Origin: Cyclobacteriaceae bacterium
GTDB lineage: Bacteria > Bacteroidota > Bacteroidia > Cytophagales > Cyclobacteriaceae
Assembly: GCA_013141055.1 (NCBI GenBank)
Contig: JABFRS010000001.1
Coordinates: 496,001 to 560,000, forward strand
Direction of reading: 5' to 3'
Length of the DNA: 64,000 bases
Below, one piece after another: positions 37,275-45,595 of the stretch (the first letter of the stretch is position 1; each line of letters starts with the position of its first letter). Below the pieces are notes generated by a model, which saw only the letters and a list, made by a program, of their open reading frames with translations, ran no database searches and was not told where the DNA came from. Made by a program: the position numbers and the translations under genes.

Positions 37275-38489
37275 ATGAGATACGCTCACTTCTTTACTTC
37301 TCTCACAATATTAATTTTTGCCACTACCTGCAGCGGACAAGTTAAAAACGACTTACCAAAAGAAAAGAGTGAACATCCCAAACTTATCAAAACCATAGGC
37401 AACCCCAGGTATGGCAATGTTCAATGCAGTTTACAGGATAAAGCCGGTAACCTTTGGTTCGGAACTACACAAAATGGTCTTTATAAATATGATGGAAAAT
37501 CATTTAGACAATTTTTGGTGGCCGATGGGCTAAATAGTAATAATATCTCTTCTATTCTGGAAGATAAAGATGGTAACATCTGGATAGGTACTGACGCAGG
37601 AGTTTGTTTCTACGATGCCCGGCTGCAGGATGGGCGGGCTAAAACATTTACCAAAATCCAGATCCCTTTAAGGAAAAACCTCCCGCCCAACAAGTTTAGA
37701 AATACACATGAGGTATTCAGTATCATGCAATCAAAAAGCGGAACACTATGGTTCGCAACCATTGATGGTGTTTATACCTATGTCGGACAGGGAAGCTTTA
37801 CTCCGTTTATAATTGATGAGAGCGCAATGGGCTATATGAGCAGTAACAATAACGCGGAACGTATTTTAGAAGATAAAGCAGGTAACATCTGGTTTGGTGG
37901 ACGGGGTACTCATGGTGTCTATCGTTACGATGCCCGCCTGCCCCTCCGTGCCGGATCAGATGAGAATGACAAAGTCGCGCAGGGTAAATCTGTAACCAAC
38001 ATTCCACTGGAAGATCTATTTCAAGATGGGCCAAAGCCAAAAGCTCATAATTGGGCATGGCCACAATTACAAGACAAAAACGGGAATATCTGGTTTAGCA
38101 ATTGGGGTGGAGTCTACCGGTATGATGGAAAAACATTTACGAGTTTTACAAAAAGCGATGGCCTGCCTGGTTGTGTTACACGAATAATAGAAGACAAAAA
38201 GGGAAACCTTTGGTTTGGTGGTGATGCCAGTACTGGACTTAGCCGTTACGATGCCCGCCTGCCCCTCCGTGTCGGATCGGATGAGAATGACAAAGTCGGG
38301 CAAGGTATGTCCATCACTCATTTTACAGCAGAAGATGGTCTACTCAATAACAGCATCTGGTCAATTTTGGAAGATACAAGTGGAAATATTTGGGTGGGCA
38401 CCAGAGAAACAGGTCTATACCTTTACGATGCCCGCCTGCCAGACGGGCAGGGAAAAACATTTACTACTTATTCGGAATATAAACCTTAG
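37275..38489 (+). CDS. Secreted beta-propeller protein with Reg_prop (two-component-regulator propeller) repeats
   Basis: 404 residues with a signal peptide (cleavage near TCSGQ). Seven blade-like repeats share a L-DKxGNLWFGT-xxGLYxYDGKxFxxF pattern, the Reg_prop repeat known from sensor regions of hybrid two-component systems. Here there is no kinase or DNA-binding part, so it is a free-standing exported propeller. In four of seven blades the YD/GK junction is interrupted by extra residues ARLQDGR, ARLPDGQ, or a 17-residue ARLPLR..GSDENDK version, each encoded by a palindromic GC-rich DNA insert (listed separately). Blades 1 and 5 show the uninterrupted YDGK form. It shares a unit with the YceI gene. 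Confidence 0.85.
   Translation: MRYAHFFTSLTILIFATTCSGQVKNDLPKEKSEHPKLIKTIGNPRYGNVQCSLQDKAGNLWFGTTQNGLYKYDGKSFRQFLVADGLNSNNISSILEDKDGNIWIGTDAGVCFYDARLQDGRAKTFTKIQIPLRKNLPPNKFRNTHEVFSIMQSKSGTLWFATIDGVYTYVGQGSFTPFIIDESAMGYMSSNNNAERILEDKAGNIWFGGRGTHGVYRYDARLPLRAGSDENDKVAQGKSVTNIPLEDLFQDGPKPKAHNWAWPQLQDKNGNIWFSNWGGVYRYDGKTFTSFTKSDGLPGCVTRIIEDKKGNLWFGGDASTGLSRYDARLPLRVGSDENDKVGQGMSITHFTAEDGLLNNSIWSILEDTSGNIWVGTRETGLYLYDARLPDGQGKTFTTYSEYKP
37617..37637 (+). repeat. In-frame palindromic insert 1 (21 bp)
   Basis: Adds ARLQDGR after the Tyr-Asp of a propeller blade. Ends GCCCG and CGGGC are inverted repeats. Length is a multiple of three. Confidence 0.65.
37932..37982 (+). repeat. In-frame palindromic insert 2 (51 bp)
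   Basis: Adds 17 residues (ARLPLRAG then SDENDKVAQ) at the same Tyr-Asp/Gly junction. Begins with the same GCCCGCCTGCC as insert 4 and ends GCAG; only a few bases differ from insert 3. Confidence 0.7.
38253..38303 (+). repeat. In-frame palindromic insert 3 (51 bp)
   Basis: Near-copy of insert 2 (five or so base differences) at the equivalent position of another blade; encodes ARLPLRVG then SDENDKVGQ. Confidence 0.7.
38430..38450 (+). repeat. In-frame palindromic insert 4 (21 bp)
   Basis: Adds ARLPDGQ between Tyr-Asp and Gly-Lys. The sequence holds two overlapping inverted repeats, GCCCG/CGGGC and CTGCC/GGCAG. Confidence 0.7.
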
Positions 38490-38548
38490 TCTGTAACGGA
38501 CTAACAAACACGCCAATCAACAAGCAATCCGCGAATCTCTCGCGAAAG

Positions 38549-38673
38549 CCAAAGCTGACAAGTCCTGTAGGTCACAAAATGTGGACCGTACACAACAAAT
38601 GTATATCCATGGCTTAAGCTAAGTGTAAATTTGTAGCTTAGTTTTCAAATTACGTTTGGTCATACTGCTAAGC
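38549..38673. repeat. attC-like intergenic element E
   Basis: Contains a left edge candidate at 38549-38564, a second left-edge-like stretch ACACAACAAATGTATATCC at about 38590, the core at 38622-38649 shared with elements B and C, and a right part ending GCTAAGC at 38673. TAAGCTA and TAGCTTA flank the core as a perfect 7-bp inverted repeat. Confidence 0.55.
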
Positions 38674-38695
38674 TTAAAATCATCAATATCTGATT

Positions 38696-39565
38696 ATGTC
38701 AACCTTTCTCAATCGGGCAAAATATTACATAGTATTTTTCTTGCTTTTCTCATTGCAATCCAAAGCGCAAAATGTTGAGTTATTTAATCACGTATCTAAT
38801 GAAGTAATTACAATACCCTCCAAGGTGCTAAACCAGGAACGTCAGATTTATATTCACGTTCCAAAACAAGTTCCCGCAAACTCTAATGGGACTTTTCCCG
38901 TGTTGTATTTATTGGATGGAGAAAATCATTTTCATATACTTTCTGCATACATTGACTACCTGAGCCATTATGAAATAATCCCTCCAATAATGGTTGTCGG
39001 TATTATTAGTAAAGACCGAAGAAGAGACCTTACCCCTACCAAAAGCACAATTGATTACTTTGGAAAAAACGACTCTACGTATAAGACAAGCGGTGGCAAC
39101 CAGAATTTTCTTCATTTTATGCTAGAAGAACTAATGCCGTACATTGAAAAAAATTATAAAGCCGGATCATACAAAATATTCGCGGGACACTCTTTTGGTG
39201 GCATTACAACAATAAATTGCATGCTTACTCGCCCTGATATGTTTAATGCCTATATAGCAATAAGTCCTTCGCTTTGGTGGGACAATAAGTACATATTAAA
39301 ACTTGTAGAAAATAAATTGACACAGTCAGTACCTCTCAACAAAAGGTTTTTTTACAGTGTTGGAAACGAAGGAATTAAAGACCCAAATTCATTTCATACT
39401 GATGTATTGAAACTTGATAGTTTGATTGTAAACAGAACACCAAAAGGGCTTTTATATAAGTTCAAGTCCTATCCTGAAGAAAGTCACATGAGTGAACCCA
39501 TAGTTGCTTATTACGACGCATTACGATTTATTTATCAGGATTGGACACCCTCTGTGAAAAAATAA
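38696..39565 (+). CDS. Secreted esterase of the Fes/IroE-like (esterase D) type
   Basis: 289 residues with a signal peptide (residues 1-25, ending QSKAQ). The fold is alpha/beta hydrolase: strand PVLYLLDGENHF, VGIISKDRRRDLTP, nucleophile Ser166 in AGHSFGG, a SPSLWWDN loop, and SYPEESHMSEP with the likely catalytic His. This layout matches the putative-esterase family that includes siderophore esterases and S-formylglutathione hydrolase; the SPSLWW and EESHM motifs favour the Fes/IroE side. The substrate is unknown. Single-gene unit between elements E and F. Confidence 0.87.
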   Translation: MSTFLNRAKYYIVFFLLFSLQSKAQNVELFNHVSNEVITIPSKVLNQERQIYIHVPKQVPANSNGTFPVLYLLDGENHFHILSAYIDYLSHYEIIPPIMVVGIISKDRRRDLTPTKSTIDYFGKNDSTYKTSGGNQNFLHFMLEELMPYIEKNYKAGSYKIFAGHSFGGITTINCMLTRPDMFNAYIAISPSLWWDNKYILKLVENKLTQSVPLNKRFFYSVGNEGIKDPNSFHTDVLKLDSLIVNRTPKGLLYKFKSYPEESHMSEPIVAYYDALRFIYQDWTPSVKK

Positions 39566-39614
39566 TAAGTGAAGATTGTGAACTGAACGGTCATTAACAT
39601 CATTTATATAAGTC

Positions 39615-39685
39615 ATTTGCCTTTTAATGTTTACTTTTATTTTGGTATGGTAAACGCCTTATAACTAAACGTTGACGTTAATTGC
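39615..39685. repeat. Intergenic element F (second element type)
   Basis: 39615-39658 (ATTTGCCTTTTAATGTTTAC and on to AAACGCC) matches element H at 44336-44382 and in part element G. The right edge CTAAACGTTGACG and the sequence 39671-39685 mark the start of the next unit; that 15-mer is complementary at 11 of 15 positions to 40351-40365. Confidence 0.5.
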
Positions 39686-39704
39686 TCTGTGTGACAAGTG
39701 AACA

Positions 39705-40340
39705 ATGAGAGAGATTTATTTACTAAGTGGACTTGGTGCAGACAAAAGAGTATTTGACTTCATTGACCTCTCTGAATTCAGTTTAAATTACCTGGACTGG
39801 ATCGAACCAAAAGATAAAGAATCAATTGAAAGCTATGCCAGCCGTCTCCTACCACAGATTAAAACAACTCTACCTATACTCATAGGCGTTTCATTTGGGG
39901 GCATGATAGCTGTGGAGATTTCCAAATTAATTGAGACTGATAAAGTAATCTTGATTTCATCGGCCAAGTCAAAATTGGACATCCCAATTTATTTCAGGAT
40001 CGCAGGAAATCTGGGTTTAAACAAATTAATGCCCCCACAGCTTTTGAAAATCACTAACGGGCTGACGTTTTGGTTTTTCGGGACTAAGACACAAGGGGAA
40101 AAAGAATTACTAAGGAGAATTATAAAAGGGACTGACAGCAGGTTTTTAAAATGGGCTGTAGACAAGATTGTAAACTGGAAAAACGTAACTCAGATTGGGA
40201 ATCTGACTCATATTCACGGGACATCAGACAAAATTTTACCTTTAAAGACATCTGACTTCAAAATGCATAATGGCGGGCATTTGATGATTCTAAATCGAGG
40301 AGATGAATTAAGCCGACTCATAAAAAATATTCTGAACTGA
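39705..40340 (+). CDS. Small alpha/beta hydrolase
   Basis: 211 residues, no signal peptide, so cytoplasmic. It starts IYLLSGLGADKRVFDF, the strand and oxyanion-loop region of short alpha/beta hydrolases, with nucleophile Ser63 in IGVSFGGM. The late THIHGTSDKILPL strand carries the likely acidic residue and NGGHLMIL the His. It resembles YheT/BioH-like small hydrolases only in general terms; substrate unknown. A single-gene unit between elements F and G. Visibly AT-rich. Confidence 0.82.
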   Translation: MREIYLLSGLGADKRVFDFIDLSEFSLNYLDWIEPKDKESIESYASRLLPQIKTTLPILIGVSFGGMIAVEISKLIETDKVILISSAKSKLDIPIYFRIAGNLGLNKLMPPQLLKITNGLTFWFFGTKTQGEKELLRRIIKGTDSRFLKWAVDKIVNWKNVTQIGNLTHIHGTSDKILPLKTSDFKMHNGGHLMILNRGDELSRLIKNILN

Positions 40341-40350
40341 GCGGCGAAGC

Positions 40351-40454
40351 GCAACTACTGCCAACACCAGCTATAATGCATTGGTCATTTTTTGCTTATT
40401 TTTAAATTAAGGTAAAGCCGACCTGCCTGCGCCATGCGATTAATTAAGTTAGCC
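40351..40454. repeat. Intergenic element G
   Basis: Left edge GCAACTACTGCCAACACCAG begins 10 bp after the preceding stop; 40387-40420 is related to elements F and H (TTTGCTTATTTTTAAATTAA), and GACCTGCCTGCG recalls the palindromic insert family of the propeller gene. The right edge is near GTTAGCC (40448-40454). Confidence 0.5.
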
Positions 40455-40532
40455 AAGTATTAAGACAAAAATTTGAAAAAGTGGCCGAATAGTAATTTAG
40501 CTAAAAGTGATGTCAACCGAAACTATAGCGAT

Positions 40533-42257
40533 ATGAAACGATTTCTTGTATTCTTTTCATTTATTCTTATTTTGACAAGATGTTCAGAGAAGAAGCCAGC
40601 TTTTGAAGCGCCTGTTCTTAAAAATATTGGAAACTATCAGGTTAACATAACCACTAACACTGAGTACGCACAGCTTTTCTTTAATCAGGGAATAATAATG
40701 GCAAACGGTTTCAACCATGCCGAAGCCGAACGGTCATTCAGAGAATCAATACGTCAGGACTCGACATCTGCCATGGGCTATTGGGGCATTGCTTATGTGC
40801 TTGGCCCTAACTACAATTCCGGTGGCGAAAATATGGGAACCATCAATGACATAAAGAATGCAGTTAAAAACGCCGTGAGGTTCGGCCGCAATGCTACCCC
40901 ATGGGAAAGGGCCACCATAAAAGCAATCCAGATTAAATTCCCAGCGGACTCCTCGGCAACGAATGATGAAGGTTATTCTGCTGCAATGAAAGCTGCCCAT
41001 TCAGAATTTCCCGACAATGATTTTGTGGCAACACTGTATGCCGAATCCATAATGAATTTACATGCATGGGATTTTTATGTAAAAAAAGGAGGTGAACTCC
41101 GGCCATGGACTTCAGAATTGCTTGAGGTACTGGAGAAAGCTATCGCACTCAATCCAAAAAATCCCTTAGCCAATCATCTCTATCTGCATGCAACCGAGGC
41201 AGGGCCTGGTGTTGAAAAAGCTCTGGCAAGTGCCGAAAGATTAAAAACCCTGGTCCCATCGGCCGGACATCTGGTTCACATGCCGTCACACATCTATATA
41301 AATACGGGAGCCTATCACGAAGGTTCCATTGCCAATGAGCAGGCCGTGATTGCCGACAGCATCTACATAGCAGAATGTAAATCGCAAGGAATTTATCCTC
41401 AATACTATTATCCGCACAACTATCATTTCCTGGCCGCGACAGCAACTTTTGAAGGCAGAGGCTCAACGTCAATTGAAGCAGCTTACAAAGCCGTAAATAT
41501 TCTTGACAAAAAATACTTTCGTGAAAAAGGTTATGAAACTGTTTTGCATTACGTCACCATCCCGATGCACGTTCTTGTAAAATTTGAACAGTGGGAAAAA
41601 ATCCTTGCCAGTCCAAAACCCGAGGATGACCTCTCCTATCCCAAAGCCATCTGGCACTACGCCAGAGGAATGGCGTATGCTAATCTGAATAAACCTGATC
41701 AAGCCCGGAATGAATTGGACTCATTGAATAAATTAAGTGAATCCGGGGACGTGAAGAGAATCATGATTTGGTCAATTAATCCAGCCGGACAGGTTTGTAA
41801 AATTGCATCGAATGTTTTGGAAGCCGAATTGCTGGCAAAGAGTGGAGACTATAAATCCGCCATTGGATTATTGAAGCAAGCCATCCAGCTTGAAGACGGC
41901 TTAAATTATAATGAACCCCCTGATTGGTTCTTTTCAGTAAGGCATCTCTTGGGTGATGTCCTTATGAATGACAATGACTTTGCTGGTGCAGAAAAGATCT
42001 ATCTTGAAGATTTAACCTATTGGCCCAAAAATGGTTTTGCCCTTAACGGACTTTATGAAAGCCTGAAGAGACAAAATAAAACTAAAGAAGCTGAAGACAT
42101 TAAGAAACAATTTGACGAAGCCTGGAAGTATGCCGACTCTGAATTGAAGTACTCACGCATTGACAAGAATAACAGAAAGGACCTGGCATTGAGAATTGAT
42201 AAGAATTCCCCAAATACTTTGGTTTACCTGGCGAGCACTCTTTGCTTTAACAAGTGA
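40533..42257 (+). CDS. TPR-repeat lipoprotein
   Basis: 574 residues from the ATG at 40533, chosen because it starts a lipoprotein signal (MKRFLVFFSF, lipobox ILTRC); a longer frame exists upstream but would bury the signal peptide. After a short linker come TPR-like helical pairs: AQLFFNQGIIMANGFNHAEA, SFRESIRQDSTSAMGYWGIA, then HLYLHATEAGPG, HMPSHIYINTGAYHEG, and C-terminal units with GDYKSAIGLLKQAI and NDFAGAEKIYLEDL. The HMPSHIY type segment is seen in a family of exported TPR proteins of unknown function. Probably faces the periplasm or cell surface. Confidence 0.85.
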   Translation: MKRFLVFFSFILILTRCSEKKPAFEAPVLKNIGNYQVNITTNTEYAQLFFNQGIIMANGFNHAEAERSFRESIRQDSTSAMGYWGIAYVLGPNYNSGGENMGTINDIKNAVKNAVRFGRNATPWERATIKAIQIKFPADSSATNDEGYSAAMKAAHSEFPDNDFVATLYAESIMNLHAWDFYVKKGGELRPWTSELLEVLEKAIALNPKNPLANHLYLHATEAGPGVEKALASAERLKTLVPSAGHLVHMPSHIYINTGAYHEGSIANEQAVIADSIYIAECKSQGIYPQYYYPHNYHFLAATATFEGRGSTSIEAAYKAVNILDKKYFREKGYETVLHYVTIPMHVLVKFEQWEKILASPKPEDDLSYPKAIWHYARGMAYANLNKPDQARNELDSLNKLSESGDVKRIMIWSINPAGQVCKIASNVLEAELLAKSGDYKSAIGLLKQAIQLEDGLNYNEPPDWFFSVRHLLGDVLMNDNDFAGAEKIYLEDLTYWPKNGFALNGLYESLKRQNKTKEAEDIKKQFDEAWKYADSELKYSRIDKNNRKDLALRIDKNSPNTLVYLASTLCFNK

Positions 42258-42289
42258 AATAAAGAGATTCAATCTTAAAATTCTTTGAA

Positions 42290-42715
42290 ATGGAAATTAA
42301 ATCTCAAATAAAAGAATTAATTAAAAGTCAGGCTGAACCAAAGCGGAGTGAAATGCAGGAATTGCACGATCTCATTCTTCAGTTAATGCCTAAATGCAAA
42401 CAATGGTATTTTGACGGAAAAAATGAAGATGGTAAACAGGTTGCTCATCCTACTATTGGTTATGGAGAATACATCATAACCTATAAGGACAGAACCGTTA
42501 GAGACTTTTTTAGAATCGGGTTATTGGCCAGCCCGACCGGACTTGCAGTTCATATAATGGGTTTAGACGATAAAAAATTCCTGATAGATAACTATGGAAA
42601 AACGATCGGGAAAGCAAAAGTCAGTAGTTATGGTATCGCATTTAAGTCAATAAAGGATATTAATTTAGAAGTACTTAAAGAAGCAATTCGTTATAGAGCA
42701 GTGCTTAAAAATTAA
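42290..42715 (+). CDS. DUF1801 domain protein
   Basis: 141 residues with the DUF1801/YdhG-like fold: PKRSEMQELHDLILQLMPKC at the N terminus (helix), QWYFDG, then PTIGYGEYIITYKDRTVRDF and KKFLIDNYGKTIGKAKVSSY and KSIKDINLEVLKEAI, the closing helix. DUF1801 proteins are cytoplasmic, common in soil bacteria and of unclear function. It lies 32 bp after the TPR gene and 20 bp before a VOC gene; these plus-strand genes may be transcribed together. Confidence 0.85.
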   Translation: MEIKSQIKELIKSQAEPKRSEMQELHDLILQLMPKCKQWYFDGKNEDGKQVAHPTIGYGEYIITYKDRTVRDFFRIGLLASPTGLAVHIMGLDDKKFLIDNYGKTIGKAKVSSYGIAFKSIKDINLEVLKEAIRYRAVLKN

Positions 42716-42735
42716 TAAAACATTAAAAAATAAAT

Positions 42736-43200
42736 ATGAGCACTCAAAAAATTACACCTTATCTGTGGGTAGAGAAAGATGCCAAAGCTGTAGCAGATTA
42801 CTACCTATCCATTTTTAAGGACGGCAAGCTGAAAGATTCTCGCACGTTCGACGGTGATGAAAGTGGAAATGATGCTGGCATAACAACAGCTGTAATTGAA
42901 ATTGCCGGAATGGAGTTCAGCATATTGGCGGCAGGTCCCCTGTTCAAATTTAATGAAGCAGTTTCCTTTGTTATCAATACAAAAGACCAGGCGGAAACGG
43001 ATTATTATTGGGAAGCCCTTACTAAAAACGGTGGCGAGGAAGGCTCTTGCGGATGGTGTAAGGATAAGTATGGATTATCGTGGCAGGTGGTACCAACTGA
43101 ATATTTTGAATTAATACATAGTTCTGACCCGATCGTAAGGGAAAAAGCAATGAAGAATACATTAACACAGAAAAAACTGATACTTGCAGAACTTAAATAA
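42736..43200 (+). CDS. PhnB-like VOC family protein
   Basis: 154 residues of the PhnB/3-demethylubiquinone-methyltransferase-like branch of the vicinal oxygen chelate superfamily: KITPYLWVEKDAKAVADYY, LSIFKDGKL, MEFSILAAGPLFKFNEAVSF, TDYYWEALTKNGGEEGSCGW and DKYGLSWQVVP. The name of the Pfam family is historical; most members are not methyltransferases and their substrates are unknown. Cytoplasmic. Preceded and followed by other small genes on the same strand. Confidence 0.88.
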   Translation: MSTQKITPYLWVEKDAKAVADYYLSIFKDGKLKDSRTFDGDESGNDAGITTAVIEIAGMEFSILAAGPLFKFNEAVSFVINTKDQAETDYYWEALTKNGGEEGSCGWCKDKYGLSWQVVPTEYFELIHSSDPIVREKAMKNTLTQKKLILAELK

Positions 43201-43267
43201 ACTGTAAGGCAGAAACTGTAAAACCAAAAAGGAATAAAATCACCGACCGATACCTTAATCCAATAAC

Positions 43268-43741
43268 ATGAGAAATATCCTGATTCTACTAGTCTGCATC
43301 GCCATTATAAGTTGCAATCAACAGACTGATAAAAAAGGTGGCAGCGATCAGAAACTAGTCGATGTAGATTCTTTGAACTCAGTCTTCGTTGCCAGCTGGA
43401 ACAACAAAGACTCCGTGGCTGCAGTAAGCATCATAGCAGACAACGCAATAGTAATGAACGACACCCTGCTGCACAACGGAATAAATGAGATTGCCAAAAA
43501 CTGGATAAGCGGTGGCCTCAAAGTAATCAGCAACATCAAGACCGTTTCTTCCACAAAGGGAGCCAGCGAAAGCGTTGCTTTTGATGGCGGTACCTATAGT
43601 CTTGACTTAACAATTCCGGGAGGGCCTTTCCTTAAGGAAAAAGGAAACTACAGTTTTGTCTGGACAAAGACAGATAAGAATGAATGGAAGCTGACCCTGA
43701 TTCACATAGAGGACGTAAGCAGAATGCCTAACGTAAAATAA
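43268..43741 (+). CDS. Lipoprotein with SnoaL/DUF4440-like (NTF2-like) domain
   Basis: 157 residues. Lipobox AIISC (Cys about residue 16). The remainder has the cone-shaped NTF2-like pattern: VDSLNSVFVASWNNKDSVAA, ADNAIVMNDTLLHNG, INEIAKNW, and KGNYSFVWTKTDKNEWKLTL near the C terminus. Such proteins often bind small hydrophobic ligands; no catalytic residue can be assigned. Two further DUF4440-type proteins are encoded in the window (52195 and 59274). Confidence 0.75.
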   Translation: MRNILILLVCIAIISCNQQTDKKGGSDQKLVDVDSLNSVFVASWNNKDSVAAVSIIADNAIVMNDTLLHNGINEIAKNWISGGLKVISNIKTVSSTKGASESVAFDGGTYSLDLTIPGGPFLKEKGNYSFVWTKTDKNEWKLTLIHIEDVSRMPNVK

Positions 43742-43781
43742 ATTTATTGGTGATAGCCTTCAAAAAAATCCGGATTCAAAT

Positions 43782-44147
43782 ATGAATTTTACCAAGCTAG
43801 TTCCCAATGTGTTCTATGCCGACATCAAAGTGGCACTAAAACTGTTTGTTGATTGCCTTGAATTTGATATCGTTCACGATGAAATAAATTCGAATAGTCC
43901 ATTTTGTGTCATAGAGAGAGATGGTTTGCGCATTAATCTTTTTGAGAATGAAGAATTGGCAAAAGAACATAACCCTGAGTTCAGACTTGTCACTCATAAC
44001 ATTGAAGAAGTATACCAAAAAGTAAGTTCATCCCATCCCAGGTTTTTACATCCCAATCTTAGTAAGGTTACACTTCGTCCCTGGGGAGCAAAAGAATTTG
44101 CAATCACCGATAAGCAATTGGGGATAGTTATTCAGCAGTGGGAATAG
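43782..44147 (+). CDS. Glyoxalase/bleomycin-resistance-like VOC protein
   Basis: 121 residues with the single-module VOC layout: TKLVPNVFYADIKVALKLFV, DCLEFDIVHDE, FCVIERDGLRINLFENEE, VTHNIEEVYQKV, and the strand WGAKEFAITDKQLGIVIQQW. The Glu in the final strand is not obviously preserved, so metal binding is uncertain. It resembles small bleomycin-resistance-type proteins, but resistance is not shown. Followed by 280 bp without a gene, which contains element H. Confidence 0.8.
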   Translation: MNFTKLVPNVFYADIKVALKLFVDCLEFDIVHDEINSNSPFCVIERDGLRINLFENEELAKEHNPEFRLVTHNIEEVYQKVSSSHPRFLHPNLSKVTLRPWGAKEFAITDKQLGIVIQQWE

Positions 44148-44335
44148 TATCGTTTCCAAATTAATAGACTTAGAATTGTTGACAGTAAATAAGTACCGAA
44201 TAACATGACAGAACCAACCTATCCAATAATCATGACGGACAGGCAAACCAATACTGTATTTAGAGAAATAACTACCTTTCCTATTAAGAATAATTGATCT
44301 TCTACCGACAAGACCTATCCCCACTCCTGTTACAA

Positions 44336-44382
44336 GTTTGCCTCTTAATGTTTATTTTTAAATTGAGGTAAGATAAACCGCC
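44336..44382. repeat. Intergenic element H, same type as F
   Basis: GTTTGCCTCTTAATGTTTAT and the following AAATTGAGGTA and AAACCGCC closely match element F (39615-39658) and in part element G. The rest of the 44148-44427 gap shows nothing recognisable. Confidence 0.5.
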
Positions 44383-44427
44383 AAACAAAACCTTTATCAC
44401 CAATTCGCAATTAAGAATACCACCCCC

Positions 44428-45555
44428 ATGAAAACACTCCTGACATTGTTGCTCTTTGTTTCAACAATCACCAGTCTGTATTCCCAGACCAATGAATCAG
44501 ATTTTAGAGAACCCACCTCAATAAAAGAAGTCAGTCGACAGCTGGGTGCTGACACAATGGTTTTTTACTACAATTACAACTGGCATTTGGTAAAGTCAGT
44601 CTGCAAGACAGTCTTCAGAGTTTCACGAGTAGACGCGGCCCTTGGAACTTTTACCGGACAATTCGTTGACTACTTTTCATCCGATAATAAAATAGCCGTT
44701 GAAGGAAACTATTCAAATGGAAAAAAGGAAGGGAAATTTAATATCTACTTCCGAAACGGATACCTTGAGCAGTCCGGGAATTATGTCAATAACAAGAAAA
44801 GTGGAATTTGGGAGTACTTCTATAAGGATGGTACCCGGCAACAAATACTGGACTTTCAGGAAAATGAAGTTCTGATTAAAGAGTTCTGGAATGAAGAAGG
44901 AAAGAAATTGGTCGATGCAGGAAACGGTGAATGGTTCATCTACGATTCACCGGAGAAATTCAAGAAAACCTCAGGCGAAGTTCTTAATGGAAGGAAAAAT
45001 GGGACATGGAAAACTATAGTCGTCATCAGAAACATGACGACAAATATTGAAAAGTACAAAGAAGGCAAATTTTTAAGCGGGAGATTGATTTCAATGGTTG
45101 GAGGATCAGAGTCTTATAAAGATACCGTGTATTGTTCTATTGAGAATACTCCAAAGTTTTTGAAAGCAGAACTATTCCAGGTATTTCGCTGCTTCAGGAA
45201 TCAGGAACAGACCAATAACTGGGAATTGGTGAAATTCGATCTTAACAGACCTGCAGGGCATCTCCGTGGAAATCAAGTAATGTACGAATACATTGCAGTA
45301 AACATAAGATATCCTTTTGAGGCGAGAAAAGGTGGGTATCAGGGAAAGGTAACTGTACAGGTAACAATAGACATAAACAGTAAAGCAAAAAACATTTCCA
45401 TATTGAAAGGCGTACATCCATCTCTGGACGACGAGAGTCTTAGAATTGTAAACTCCATCAAGGAATGGACTTGCGCATTGCGTGATGGACAGCCATATGA
45501 AGAGACTATTACAATCCCCATAACTTTCACTCTGGATAAGGCGCCGCAAAATTGA
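44428..45555 (+). CDS. MORN-repeat protein with TonB C-terminal-like domain
   Basis: 375 residues with a signal peptide (residues 1-20, ending LYSQ). The middle has antitoxin-YwqK/MORN-like repeats (GNYSNGKKEGKFNIYFRNGY, GNYVNNKKSGIWEYFYKDG, GEVLNGRKNGTWKT). Residues about 290-370 form a TonB_C-like domain (AVNIRYPFEARKGGYQGKVT, VTIDINSKAKNISILKGVHP, NSIKEWTCALRDGQP). In Bacteroidetes such proteins are often envelope proteins rather than true energy-coupling TonB, since no N-terminal membrane anchor with Pro-rich spacer is present. Role unknown. Confidence 0.85.
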   Translation: MKTLLTLLLFVSTITSLYSQTNESDFREPTSIKEVSRQLGADTMVFYYNYNWHLVKSVCKTVFRVSRVDAALGTFTGQFVDYFSSDNKIAVEGNYSNGKKEGKFNIYFRNGYLEQSGNYVNNKKSGIWEYFYKDGTRQQILDFQENEVLIKEFWNEEGKKLVDAGNGEWFIYDSPEKFKKTSGEVLNGRKNGTWKTIVVIRNMTTNIEKYKEGKFLSGRLISMVGGSESYKDTVYCSIENTPKFLKAELFQVFRCFRNQEQTNNWELVKFDLNRPAGHLRGNQVMYEYIAVNIRYPFEARKGGYQGKVTVQVTIDINSKAKNISILKGVHPSLDDESLRIVNSIKEWTCALRDGQPYEETITIPITFTLDKAPQN

Positions 45556-45595
45556 CCAGAATTAAAAATTTCGCTCATGTTCATAGATCATAATC

